Of a DNA stretch of 64,000 nucleotides, positions 1 to 8,065 are shown piece after piece; the first letter of the stretch is position 1; each line of letters opens with the position of its first letter. This stretch comes from Saccharothrix algeriensis. Lineage in GTDB: Bacteria; Actinomycetota; Actinomycetes; Mycobacteriales; Pseudonocardiaceae. The DNA lies in NCBI RefSeq assembly GCF_016907655.1, contig NZ_JAFBCL010000001.1:4684001-4748000 (forward strand), given 5' to 3'. Under the pieces are notes generated by a model. It did not search any database, was not told the origin of the DNA, and saw only the letters and a program-made list of their open reading frames with translations. A program made the position numbers and the translations under genes.

Positions 1-408
1 CGCGTGGATGTGCTGGTCGGCCACGATCGCCGTGCCGGGGCCGGACAGCGCCGTGAGCGCGGCCAGGTTCGCCGCGTAGCCGGAGGAGAACACCAGCGCC
101 GCCTGCGCGCCGCAGAAGTTCGCCAGCTCGTACTCCAGCTCGGTGTGCAGCTCGGTGGAGCCGGTGACCAGCCGCGACCCGGTCGACCCCGCGCCCCAGC
201 GCAGCGCCGCGGCGGCCGCCGCGCCCGTGACGCGCTTGTCGCGGGTCAGGCCGAGGTAGTCGTTGGACGCCAGGTCCAGGTCGGTGGAGGTGGCCGGTCG
301 GGGCCGGACGCGGCGGGCCAGGCCCGCCTTGGCCCGGGCCTGCGCGCGGGTGTCCACCCAGTCGAACACCGATTCCGGACCGCTCCCGACCGCTGTGCTC
401 ACGCTCAC
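1..408 (-). CDS. bioF: 8-amino-7-oxononanoate synthase, N-terminal part (runs off the left edge)
   Basis: PLP-dependent condensation of pimeloyl-thioester with alanine, the first committed step of biotin ring assembly. The visible ~136 residues contain the family's N-terminal signatures: LASNDYLGLTRD, then GAGSTGSRLVTGSTELHTEL and the glycine-rich region around SSGYAANLAAL. The PLP lysine and C-terminus lie outside the window. Two in-frame GTG codons (406-408 and 400-402) could start it; I take 408 because a GACACT hexamer ends 6 nt upstream, the leaderless pattern seen throughout the window. It is divergent from the P450 gene, with only 36 bp between the starts. Family call is firm; the exact start is inferred. 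Confidence 0.88.
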   Translation of the reverse strand, partial: MSVSTAVGSGPESVFDWVDTRAQARAKAGLARRVRPRPATSTDLDLASNDYLGLTRDKRVTGAAAAAALRWGAGSTGSRLVTGSTELHTELEYELANFCGAQAALVFSSGYAANLAALTALSGPGTAIVADQHIHA

Positions 409-444
409 GCCGGCAGTGTCGCATCCGGCCGCTACCGTCCCCGC
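409..444. promoter_or_regulatory. 36-bp divergent promoter region of bioF and the P450
   Basis: TACCGT at 433-438 lies 6 nt before the P450 GTG (445). On the other strand GACACT (complement of 415-420) lies 6 nt before the bioF GTG (408). Both genes therefore look leaderless, and the two promoters must overlap each other's start regions, so one DNA-bound regulator could act on both. Inferred from spacing only. Confidence 0.4.
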
Positions 445-1632
445 GTGGACCTCTTCCAGCTCGGGCCGGCCGACCTGCGCTCGCTGCGCGCCGACGCGCC
501 GGTCCACCGGGCGGGCGAGTCCGGGCTGTGGCTGGTCAGCCGCTACGACGACGTGCGCGCCGTGCTCGCCGACCCGAAGCGGTTCCACCCGGACAACGCG
601 CTGACCGCCGTGACCCCGATCCCGCGCCCGGTCCTGCGGGTGCTGGCCCGCTCGGGCTTCTCGCTGCCGCCGACGCTGGCCAACAACGGCACCGGCACCC
701 ACGCCGGGCTGCGCCGGCTCGTCGCCGCGTTCCTCACCCCGGCCCGCGTGCGGGCGATGCGGCCCCGGATCGCCGAGCTGGCCCGCGCCCGGCTGGCGCG
801 GCTGACCGGCCCGGTCGTCGACCTGCACCCGGCGCTGGCGCGGGACCTGCCCGCGATCGTGCTGCTGGAGGTCCTGGGCATCCGCAGCGAGGGCGTCGAC
901 GTCCCGGCGCTCAAGGCGTGGAGCACGGCGTCCCTGGAGCTGTTCTGGGGCAACCCGTCGCGGGAGCGCCAGCGCGAGCTGGCGGGGCCGACCGCCGAGT
1001 TCCACCGCTGGCTGACCCACCGGATCCGGACCGCCCGCGGCGACGACCTGTTCGGCGCGCTGCGCGACGTGCCCCTGCGGGAGGCGGCCGGCCTGTGCTA
1101 CTTCCTGCTCATCGCGGGCCAGGAGACGACCACCCAGCTGCTGTGCGCGGCGTTCGACGCCGTCCTGCGGCAGGACGGCCTGTGGGCGCGGCTGGCCGAG
1201 CCGGGCGTGGCGGCGGGGGTCGTGGAGGAGGTGCTGCGCCGCGACGCGCCGGTCAGCACGTGGCGGCGGATCGCGGCCGAGCCGGTGACGCTCTCCGGCG
1301 TGGCCGTGCCGGCGGGCGCGCACCTGCTGCTGATGCTCGCCGGCTCCGGGTCCGACCCGGAGGTGTTCCCCGATCCCGAGCGCCTGTGCCCGGCCCGGCC
1401 GAACTCCCGCAAGCACCTGGCGTTCGGCCACGGCAGGCACTTCTGCCTGGGCGCCGGCCTGGCCCGCCTGGAGGCGGAGGTGGTGCTGCGCGAGACCCGC
1501 GCCCGCTTCCCGCGCCTGCGCCTGGCCTCCGCCGAGCCGCCGCCGATGCTGAGCCTGCTGTCCTTCCGGGCGCCGCTGAGCGTCCGCGTCCGGTTGGGCG
1601 ACACCCGCCCGGAGCGCGCCGGCGCGCCGTGA
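445..1632 (+). CDS. Cytochrome P450
   Basis: Heme monooxygenase of 395 residues, the normal length for a soluble actinobacterial class-I P450 that needs ferredoxin and ferredoxin reductase. Visible signatures: I-helix AGQETT (residues ~224-229, with Gln where His or Asp is common), the K-helix ExxR as EVLR (262-265), and the heme-binding loop FGHGRHFCLG with the thiolate Cys at ~334. No ferredoxin gene is adjacent. The open frame extends upstream to base 4, but that part is antisense to bioF; GTG 445, 6 nt after a TACCGT hexamer, is the sensible start. Placement opposite bioF recalls the BioI-type P450s of biotin operons that make pimeloyl from acyl-ACP, but nothing in the sequence proves this substrate. 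Confidence 0.9.
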   Translation: MDLFQLGPADLRSLRADAPVHRAGESGLWLVSRYDDVRAVLADPKRFHPDNALTAVTPIPRPVLRVLARSGFSLPPTLANNGTGTHAGLRRLVAAFLTPARVRAMRPRIAELARARLARLTGPVVDLHPALARDLPAIVLLEVLGIRSEGVDVPALKAWSTASLELFWGNPSRERQRELAGPTAEFHRWLTHRIRTARGDDLFGALRDVPLREAAGLCYFLLIAGQETTTQLLCAAFDAVLRQDGLWARLAEPGVAAGVVEEVLRRDAPVSTWRRIAAEPVTLSGVAVPAGAHLLLMLAGSGSDPEVFPDPERLCPARPNSRKHLAFGHGRHFCLGAGLARLEAEVVLRETRARFPRLRLASAEPPPMLSLLSFRAPLSVRVRLGDTRPERAGAP

Positions 1633-1685
1633 CCTGCTTCACGGTGATCGGGCTCCCGGCCTTCGGGACTTGGACGACCCGGCCG

Positions 1686-1800
1686 CGGGTGCGACGATGC
1701 CCGGGTTGTAGGGGTGCGCGAGGAAGCCGGTGCGAATCCGGCACGGTCCCGCCACTGTGACCGGGCGCGTGGATCCGGGAGTCAGGAACTCGACCCCCGA
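1686..1800 (+). ncRNA. Cobalamin (B12) riboswitch
   Basis: The conserved AdoCbl-riboswitch core is readable. GAGGAAGCCGGTGCGAATCC begins near 1720, followed by CGGTCCCGCCACTGTGACC (the B12-box region, 1744-1762). GAGTCAGGAACTC lies at 1779-1791. It sits 50-160 nt ahead of the corrinoid operon beginning at 1851, whose own SD (GGAAGG) follows at about 1834. In this family coenzyme B12 binding represses downstream translation or transcription. The outer P1 limits are approximate. No clear terminator with a U-tract is visible, so control at the ribosome-binding site is more likely. Confidence 0.93.
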
Positions 1801-1850
1801 ACTCACCGAACCGGACACGGGCGTGGACACCCGAGGAAGGACACCGCCGC

Positions 1851-3887
1851 ATGGGCGCGCGTTTCCCCTTTTCCGCTGTCGTCGGGCAGGACGACCTCCG
1901 CACGGCCCTGTTGCTCAACGCCGTCCACCCCGGCATCGGCGGGGTGCTGGTCCGAGGCGAGAAGGGGACCGCGAAGTCGACCGCGGTCCGCGCCCTCGCC
2001 GCGCTGCTGCCCCCGCTGGAGGTCGTGGCGGGCTGCCGCTTCGGCTGCGACCCCGCCGTGGCCGCCGACTGCCCGGACGGCCCGCACACCTCCGCCACCG
2101 CGGAGCGGCGGGTCGCGCGGCTGGTCGAGCTGCCGGTCGGCGCGACCGAGGACCGGCTGATCGGCTCGCTGGACCTGGAGCGCGCGCTGACCGAGGGCGT
2201 GCGGGCCTACCAGCCGGGGCTGCTGGCCGCCGCGCACCGGGGCGTGCTCTACGTCGACGAGGTCAACCTGCTGCACGACCACCTGGTGGACCTGCTGCTC
2301 GACGCCGCCGCGATGGGCCGGGCGCACGTCGAGCGCGAGGGCGTGTCGGTGTCGCACCCGGCGTCGTTCCTGCTGGTGGGCACGATGAACCCGGAGGAGG
2401 GCGAGCTGCGCCCGCAGCTGCTGGACCGCTTCGGGCTGACCGTGGCGGTGCGGGCGGACCGCGACGTGCCGACCCGCACCGAGGTCATCCGGCGGCGGCT
2501 GGCCTACGAGGCCGACCCGGAGGGCTTCGCCGCGCGCTGGGCCGACGAGGACGCCGCGCTGGCCGCCCGGATCGTCGAGGCCCGCGCGCGCCTGCCGCGC
2601 GTCGTGCTGCCCGACGCCGAGCTGCGCCGCATCGCCGGCGTCTGCGCCGCGTTCGAGGTCGACGGGATGCGGGCGGACCTGGTGGTCGCCCGCACGGCCG
2701 TCGCGCACGCCGCGTGGCGCGGCGCGGACGAGGTGGGGGAGCAGGACGTGGCGGCGGCAGTGCGGCTGGCGCTGCCGCACCGCAAGCGCCGCGACCCGTT
2801 CGACGAGCCCGGCCTGGAGGAGGAGCAGCTCCAGGACGCCCTGCGCCAGGGCGCGGACCACGCCGGGGAGCCCGGGGGCGGCCCGGAGGAGGACCCGGAA
2901 GAGGACCCGGAGGACGACCCGGACGGCCCCGACGACCCGGGTGACGGCCCGGACGACGGTCCGGGCGGCCCCGACGACGGCGGGCGGCCCGGCGACGGGC
3001 CCGCCCCGGACGCGTCGGAGTCCACTCCGGACGGTCCGGGGCGGCCGGGCGGCTCGTCGGCGGAGCGCGCGCACGTGCCCGCGCCGTCGTTCCGCACCCG
3101 GCTGCTGGAGGTGCCCGGCGTCGGCGAGGGCGCGCCCGGCAAGCGCTCCCGGGCCCGTGCGCGCACCGGCCGGGTCGTCCGGTCCACCACCGCGGGCGGC
3201 AGCGGTCTGCACCTGGTCGGCACGCTGGCGGCGGCGGCGCCGTTCCAGGCCGCCCGGGGCCGCAGCGGTCCCGGGCTGGTGCTGCGCGGCGCGGACCTGC
3301 GGCTGTCGGTCCGGGAGGGCAAGGAGGGCAACCTGGTGCTGTTCGCGGTCGACGCGTCGGGCTCGATGGCCGCCCGGCAGCGCATGTCCGCGGTCAGCGG
3401 CGCGGTCGTGTCCCTGCTGCGCGACGCCTACCAGCGCCGGGACAAGGTCGGCGTCGTCACCTTCCGCGGCGGCGCGGCCGAGACCGCGCTGCCGCCGACG
3501 AACTCCGTGGACGCGGCGGTCTCCCGGCTGCGCCGGCTGCGCACCGGCGGGCGCACCCCGCTGGCCGACGGGCTGCTGCGCGCCCGCCGGGTGCTGGCGG
3601 TCGAGCGGGTCCGCGACCCGCGCCGCCGCCCGCTGCTGGTGCTGCTCACCGACGGCCGCGCCACCGCGAGCGGTTCCGGCGGCGACCCGCTGCGCGACGC
3701 CCTGCGCGCCGCGTCGCTGCTGGCCGGCGACGGGGTGGCCGCCGTGGTGGTGGACTGCGAGTCCGGTCACGTGCGCCTCGGCCTGGCCGGTCGGGTCGCC
3801 GCGGCACTGGACGCGGCGTGCCTGCGTCTGGAAGAACTGTCAGCCGACCAGGTCGCCGGCGTGGTGCGCGCCGCACGAGCCGCGTAG
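1851..3887 (+). CDS. Putative cobaltochelatase, fused ChlI/ChlD type (AAA+ and VWA)
   Basis: ATP-driven subunit thought to partner CobN in inserting cobalt into hydrogenobyrinic acid a,c-diamide. The 678 residues comprise a ChlI-like AAA+ module (Walker A GEKGTAKST at 36-44, Walker B VLYVDEVNLL at ~132-141), a strongly acidic Gly/Pro/Asp linker at ~322-390 (repeated EEDPEEDPEDDPDGPDDPG-like runs), and a C-terminal VWA domain with the MIDAS motif DASGSM near 501. The ATG start has GGAAGG upstream and lies directly behind the B12 riboswitch, which supports a cobalt rather than magnesium role. CobN is not in the window. cobO follows after 9 nt. Confidence 0.9.
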   Translation: MGARFPFSAVVGQDDLRTALLLNAVHPGIGGVLVRGEKGTAKSTAVRALAALLPPLEVVAGCRFGCDPAVAADCPDGPHTSATAERRVARLVELPVGATEDRLIGSLDLERALTEGVRAYQPGLLAAAHRGVLYVDEVNLLHDHLVDLLLDAAAMGRAHVEREGVSVSHPASFLLVGTMNPEEGELRPQLLDRFGLTVAVRADRDVPTRTEVIRRRLAYEADPEGFAARWADEDAALAARIVEARARLPRVVLPDAELRRIAGVCAAFEVDGMRADLVVARTAVAHAAWRGADEVGEQDVAAAVRLALPHRKRRDPFDEPGLEEEQLQDALRQGADHAGEPGGGPEEDPEEDPEDDPDGPDDPGDGPDDGPGGPDDGGRPGDGPAPDASESTPDGPGRPGGSSAERAHVPAPSFRTRLLEVPGVGEGAPGKRSRARARTGRVVRSTTAGGSGLHLVGTLAAAAPFQAARGRSGPGLVLRGADLRLSVREGKEGNLVLFAVDASGSMAARQRMSAVSGAVVSLLRDAYQRRDKVGVVTFRGGAAETALPPTNSVDAAVSRLRRLRTGGRTPLADGLLRARRVLAVERVRDPRRRPLLVLLTDGRATASGSGGDPLRDALRAASLLAGDGVAAVVVDCESGHVRLGLAGRVAAALDAACLRLEELSADQVAGVVRAARAA

Positions 3888-3896
3888 GAGCCACCA

Positions 3897-4511
3897 GTGC
3901 CTCAAGGACGACCCACCGCCGTCCCCGCCGACGGGCTCACCACCCGGCAGCGGCGCAACCGCCCCCTGACCCTGCTGCACACCGGGGAGATGAAGGGCAA
4001 GTCGACCGCGGCCTTCGGCCTCGCGCTGCGCGGGTGGAACCAGGGCTGGTCCATCGGCGTGTTCCAGTTCGTGAAGTCGGCCAAGTGGAAGGTCGGCGAG
4101 GAGACGGCCTTCCGCGCGCTGGGCCGGCTGCACGAGCAGACCGGCGAGGGCGGGCCCGTCGAGTGGCACAAGATGGGCGAGGGCTGGTCCTGGTCCCGCA
4201 AGCAGGGCACCGAGGAGGACCACGCCGCCGCCGCCCGCGAGGGCTGGGCGGAGATCGCCCGCCGGCTGCGGGCCGAGCGGCACGGCCTGTACGTGCTCGA
4301 CGAGTTCACCTACCCGCTGCACTGGGGCTGGGTCGACGTGGCCGAGGTGGTCGCGGCGCTGCGCGACCGGCCGGGCCACCAGCACGTGGTGATCACCGGC
4401 CGGCACGCGCCGCGGGCCCTGGTCGACGCCGCCGACCTGGTGGTGGAGATGACCAAGGTCAAGCACCCGATGGACGCGGGCCAGAAGGGTCAGAAGGGGA
4501 TCGAGTGGTGA
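3897..4511 (+). CDS. cobO: Cob(I)yrinic acid a,c-diamide adenosyltransferase
   Basis: Transfers the 5'-deoxyadenosyl group of ATP to the cobalt of cob(I)yrinic acid a,c-diamide. The 204 residues match the CobO/BtuR/CobA(Salmonella) family in length. They show the P-loop TGEMKGKST (29-37), the FQFVKS segment and the conserved LDEFTYPLHWGWVD and GRHAP motifs. The GTG start is 9 nt after the chelatase stop (GGAG at 3888-3891 serves as SD). The stop codon overlaps the GTG of cobB, so the two are translationally coupled. Confidence 0.95.
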   Translation: MPQGRPTAVPADGLTTRQRRNRPLTLLHTGEMKGKSTAAFGLALRGWNQGWSIGVFQFVKSAKWKVGEETAFRALGRLHEQTGEGGPVEWHKMGEGWSWSRKQGTEEDHAAAAREGWAEIARRLRAERHGLYVLDEFTYPLHWGWVDVAEVVAALRDRPGHQHVVITGRHAPRALVDAADLVVEMTKVKHPMDAGQKGQKGIEW

Positions 4512-5881
4512 GCCGCCTGGTGGTCGCCGCGCCCGCGTCGGGCAGCGGCAAGACCACCGTGGCCACCGGCCTGATGGCGGCGCTGCGGCGGGCCGGGGAC
4601 CGGGTGGCCCCCTTCAAGGTCGGGCCGGACTACATCGACCCCGGCTACCACGGGCTGGCCACCGGCCGGCCGGGCCGCAACCTCGACCCGGTGATGCTCG
4701 GCGAGCACCGCGTCGCCTCGCTGTTCGCGCACGGCGCGCGGGGCTGCGACGTGGCCGTGGTGGAGGGCGTGATGGGGCTGTTCGACGGGCGGGTGGACAC
4801 CGAGGGCATCGGGTCCACCGCGCACGTCGCCAAGCTGCTGTCCGCGCCGGTGCTGTTCGTGGTCGACGCGCGCGGCCAGAGCCGCAGCCTCGCCGCGCTG
4901 CTGCACGGCTTCCGGGGCTACGACCCGACCGTGCGGCTCGGCGGCGTGGTGCTCAACCAGGTCGGGTCGGCGCGGCACGAGCACGTGCTGCGCGGCGCGT
5001 GCGCCGAGGTCGGGCTGGAGGTGCTGGGCGTGCTGCCGCGCGACGACGGGTTCCGGCTGCCGTCCCGGCACCTGGGCCTGGTGACGGCGGCCGAGCACGG
5101 CCGGGCGGCGGTGGACGCGGTGGACGCGATCGCCGCGGCGGTCGCCCGGCACGTGGACCTCGACGCCGTGCGGCGGCTGGCGGCCGGCGCGCCCTCGATG
5201 GCCGTGCCCACCTGGGACCCCGGCGCGGAGGTCGCGCCGGTGCCCGGGGCGCCGGTCGTGGCGGTCGCGGGCGGCGCGGCGTTCACCTTCGGCTACGCCG
5301 AGCACGTCGAGCTGCTGCGCGCGGCGGGCGCGGAGGTCGTCGTCGTGGACCCGCTGCGCGACGAGGACCTGCCCGAGGGCACGACCGGCCTGGTGCTGCC
5401 CGGCGGGTTCCCCGAGCAGCACGCCGACGGGCTGTCGGCCAACGCCGGGCTGCGGGCCGCCGTCGCCGCGCTCGCCCGGTCCGGCGGTCCCGTGCACGCC
5501 GAGTGCGGCGGCCTGCTGTACCTGGCGCGGTCGCTGGACGGCGTGCCGATGTGCGGCGTGCTCGACGCCGACGGCGCCATGACGCCGAGGCTGACGCTGG
5601 GCTACCGGGACGCCGTCGCGCCGGTCGACTCGGTGCTCGCGCCGGCGGGCGCGCGGATCACCGGGCACGAGTTCCACCGGACCGCGCTGAGCGCGCCCGC
5701 CGGCGCCCGCCCGGCCTGGCGGTGGCGCGGCCACGACGCGCGCCCGGTCGCGGAGGGCTTCGTGCTCGACGGCGTGCACGCGTCGTACCTGCACACCCAC
5801 CCGGCGTCCGCGCCGGAGTCCGTCGCGCGCTTCGTCCGCGCCTGCGCGAGCGGGTCCGCGCGGCGCGAGGCCACTCGTTAG
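4508..5881 (+). CDS. cobB: Cobyrinic/hydrogenobyrinic acid a,c-diamide synthase
   Basis: ATP- and glutamine-dependent amidation of the a and c carboxylates of the corrin ring. At 457 residues it has the normal two-domain layout. The N-terminal DRTG-type ATPase carries the P-loop APASGSGKTT (7-16), the VGPDYIDPGYH loop and GVMGLFDG. The C-terminal class-I glutamine amidotransferase has LPGGFPEQ and the nucleophile in AECGGLLYL (Cys ~333), with the catalytic-type His in SYLHTHPAS. GTG 4508 overlaps the cobO stop by 4 bases. A 65-nt gap separates it from cobM. Confidence 0.95.
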   Translation: MSRLVVAAPASGSGKTTVATGLMAALRRAGDRVAPFKVGPDYIDPGYHGLATGRPGRNLDPVMLGEHRVASLFAHGARGCDVAVVEGVMGLFDGRVDTEGIGSTAHVAKLLSAPVLFVVDARGQSRSLAALLHGFRGYDPTVRLGGVVLNQVGSARHEHVLRGACAEVGLEVLGVLPRDDGFRLPSRHLGLVTAAEHGRAAVDAVDAIAAAVARHVDLDAVRRLAAGAPSMAVPTWDPGAEVAPVPGAPVVAVAGGAAFTFGYAEHVELLRAAGAEVVVVDPLRDEDLPEGTTGLVLPGGFPEQHADGLSANAGLRAAVAALARSGGPVHAECGGLLYLARSLDGVPMCGVLDADGAMTPRLTLGYRDAVAPVDSVLAPAGARITGHEFHRTALSAPAGARPAWRWRGHDARPVAEGFVLDGVHASYLHTHPASAPESVARFVRACASGSARREATR

Positions 5882-5946
5882 TGGCGCGTGCCTGCGCGGT
5901 AACGTCCGTGCCCACCAAGCCGCACACGTCACGGGGAGCAGTGGTG

Positions 5947-7026
5947 ATGACTGGTCGGGTCACCTTCGTGGGCGCCGGTCCCGGCGCCGCCGATCTGATC
6001 ACCCTGCGGGGCGCCCGACGGATAGCCGAGGCCGACGTGGTGGTGTGGGCGCCCAGCGTCGTGGAGGCCGAGTGCGTGCGCGAGCACGCCCGCCCGGACG
6101 CCGAGCTGCTGGACCTCTCCCGCGTCCCCGAGTCCGAGGTCCTCGACCTGTACCGGCGGGCGTCGGCGAGCGGGCTGCGGGTGGTGCGCCTGCACGCGGG
6201 CGACCCGGCGCTGTGGGGCGGCCTGCGCGAGCAGCACGAGACGTGCCGGAAGCTGGGGCTGGAGACCGAGGTCGTGCCCGGCGTGTCGGCGGTGTCGGCG
6301 GCGGGCGCGTCGATCGGCCGCGAGCTGACCGGCTCGGAGGTGGCGCAGTCGCTGGTGCTGACCGCCCCCGAGGGCGACGAGCACCTGGCCGGGTTCGCCG
6401 CGCACGGCGCCACGATGGCGATCTCGGCGTCCGGCGCGCGGACCGGGCGGGTCGTGGAGCGGCTGCGGGAGGGCGGGTACCCCGACGACACGCCGGTCGT
6501 GGTGGCCTACAAGGTCTCCCTGCCGGACGAGACGGTCGCGCGGACCACGCTCGGCGGGCTGGAGGCGTGCGTGAAGGAGCACAAGCTCTACCGCACCACG
6601 CTGTTCCTGGTCGGCGAGGCGCTCAAGGAGCCCGCGACCCGGCGCACGCCGATCGGCGACGAGCCGGTGCGGCGGTCGCGGCCGTCGAAGTGGGCGATGC
6701 GCGCCTCGCGCGACTCGGCGTCGGTCGCGGCGTGGTCGGCCGTGCACGACTGGCAGGAGACCGCGCGGGCCCGCCGCGCCGCGCCCGCGAAGGCCAGGCC
6801 CGGCGACGACGAGCCGGCCCCCGCGCCCGAGGCCGCCGAACCGGCGCCCGCGGCGTCCCCCGCCGAGCCCGAGCCGAAGGCGACCGTCGCGGCGGCCAAG
6901 CGCAAGTCGACCGGGGTCCAGGCGAGCGCGGTCCAGACGAACGCGGTCCAGGCGGGCGCCGCGCCGCGCCGCGCGGCGAAGAAGTCCGCCGCAGCGCGGG
7001 CCCGCCGGGCCAAGAGCGCGGACTGA
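5947..7026 (+). CDS. cobM: Precorrin-4 C11-methyltransferase with an extra basic tail
   Basis: SAM-dependent tetrapyrrole methylase. The N-terminal ~250 residues carry all the family motifs: VGAGPGAADLITLRG near the start, HAGDPALWGG, VVPGVSAVSAAGA and TLFLVG. The protein is 359 residues, about 100 longer than usual CobM. Beyond residue ~265 the chain is Ala/Pro/Glu-rich and ends in a Lys/Arg/Ala stretch like histone H1 tails (AAKKSAAARARRAKSAD). A 15-base triplicate in the tail (6913-6960) encodes VQAS/AVQTN/AVQAG. ATG 5947 is chosen over GTG 5941/5944 because GGGGAG lies 8 nt upstream. One base separates it from the next gene. Confidence 0.9.
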   Translation: MTGRVTFVGAGPGAADLITLRGARRIAEADVVVWAPSVVEAECVREHARPDAELLDLSRVPESEVLDLYRRASASGLRVVRLHAGDPALWGGLREQHETCRKLGLETEVVPGVSAVSAAGASIGRELTGSEVAQSLVLTAPEGDEHLAGFAAHGATMAISASGARTGRVVERLREGGYPDDTPVVVAYKVSLPDETVARTTLGGLEACVKEHKLYRTTLFLVGEALKEPATRRTPIGDEPVRRSRPSKWAMRASRDSASVAAWSAVHDWQETARARRAAPAKARPGDDEPAPAPEAAEPAPAASPAEPEPKATVAAAKRKSTGVQASAVQTNAVQAGAAPRRAAKKSAAARARRAKSAD

Positions 7027-7027
7027 C

Positions 7028-7870
7028 GTGGACGTCGTCGCGCTGCGGGACTTCCTCGACGCGACCGGCCGCTCGTGGGGGTCGGTCGCGGTGGTCGACG
7101 CCGCGGCGCGCGGCGCGCGGCACGCGCTGAACGTCTGCCGCGCCCGCCCGGCGGTCGTGGTGGCCGGGGCCGACCCCGCGGAACTGGCCGCCGGGCTGGC
7201 GGGGTGGCGGCGGGTGCTGACCGTGGCCGACGCCTCCGGTCTGTCCACCGCGGACCCGGCGGACGCCGTCGTGCGGCGGTGGGACGAGCCCGCGTTCGTG
7301 CTGTGCGCGGCGGCCGGCGGGCGGGAGCCCGCGGCCGGGGGCTGGGCGCTGCCCGACGACGACTTCGCCCACCGCGACGGGATGGTGGCCGCGGCCGAGG
7401 TGCGGGCGCTGGTGCTGGCCCGGCTCGCGCCCCGCCCCGGCGTGCTGGTGTGGGACGTGGGCGCGGGCCCCGGCGCGGTCGGCGTGGAGTGCGCGCGGCT
7501 GGGCGCGGCGGTCGTCGCGGTGGAGCAGGACCCGGTGCAGTGCGTGCGCGTCATCGCCAACGCCTCCGCGCACGGCGTGGACGTGCGGGTGGTCGAGTCG
7601 CCGCTGGCCGAGGCCGCCGACCTGCCCCGCCCGGACGCGGTGTTCGTCGGCGGCGGCGGGGTGGACGCGGTGCGGCGGTGCGCACGGGTCGGCGCGGGCC
7701 GGGTGGTGGTGGCGACGGCCGACCTGGAGCACGTGCTGCCCGCCCGGGACGCGCTGCTGGAGGCCGGCTACGAGGTGGCGGGCAGCCAGCTGTCGGCGGC
7801 CCGCCTGGTCGGCGGGTCGCTGCTCGCGGTCAACCCCGTGACGGTGCTGTGGGGCATCCGGAAGTCGTGA
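7028..7870 (+). CDS. cobL: Precorrin-6B methyltransferase/decarboxylase (CbiT) with a truncated CbiE-like N-terminus
   Basis: The C-terminal ~165 residues are a complete CbiT-type methylase: LPDDDFAHRDGMVAAAEVR, then the SAM loop WDVGAGPGAVGVE and the VEQDP acidic residue. It should methylate C15 and decarboxylate the ring-C acetate side chain. Normal CobL is ~400 residues with a full CbiE domain first; here only ~115 residues precede CbiT. They resemble the second half of CbiE (VVVAGADPAELAAGLAGWRR, an alpha/beta strand pair) without its N-terminal SAM-site half. No room exists for the missing part because the GTG start is 1 nt after cobM. C5 methylation by this protein is therefore doubtful. 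Confidence 0.82.
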   Translation: MDVVALRDFLDATGRSWGSVAVVDAAARGARHALNVCRARPAVVVAGADPAELAAGLAGWRRVLTVADASGLSTADPADAVVRRWDEPAFVLCAAAGGREPAAGGWALPDDDFAHRDGMVAAAEVRALVLARLAPRPGVLVWDVGAGPGAVGVECARLGAAVVAVEQDPVQCVRVIANASAHGVDVRVVESPLAEAADLPRPDAVFVGGGGVDAVRRCARVGAGRVVVATADLEHVLPARDALLEAGYEVAGSQLSAARLVGGSLLAVNPVTVLWGIRKS

Positions 7871-8065
7871 CGCGACACCTGTTCCGTCCACTGAGGACGG
7901 ACGGTCGGCGCCTGCGCCGGCGCGCCGCGGGGTGGCCGGTGCGGGGTCGTCCGCGTTGGTAGGGTTCCGGCCACGGCGCCCGCGGTGCCGCCCCGACGCG
8001 CCGGGAACGGCCGGCCGGCCACCGGGCGGGGTTCCGGCGTGGTCGAGGGTGCGGAGGGCGTGGGC
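7871..8065. other. 195-bp intergenic segment with a weak hairpin
   Basis: The only sizeable gap inside the corrinoid cluster. CCGTCC (7884-7889) and GGACGG (7895-7900) form a 6-bp stem with a 5-nt loop, a weak terminator at best. GTTGGTAGGGTT near 7955-7967 could hold a -10 hexamer (TAGGGT) for cbiG. GGAGGG at 8053-8058 is the cbiG SD. No small gene was recognised. Confidence 0.35.

Noticed and set aside
4..444. N-terminal extension of the P450 frame to base 4
   Set aside because: It is antisense to bioF and is Arg/Gly-rich; the P450 family start and a promoter hexamer point to 445.
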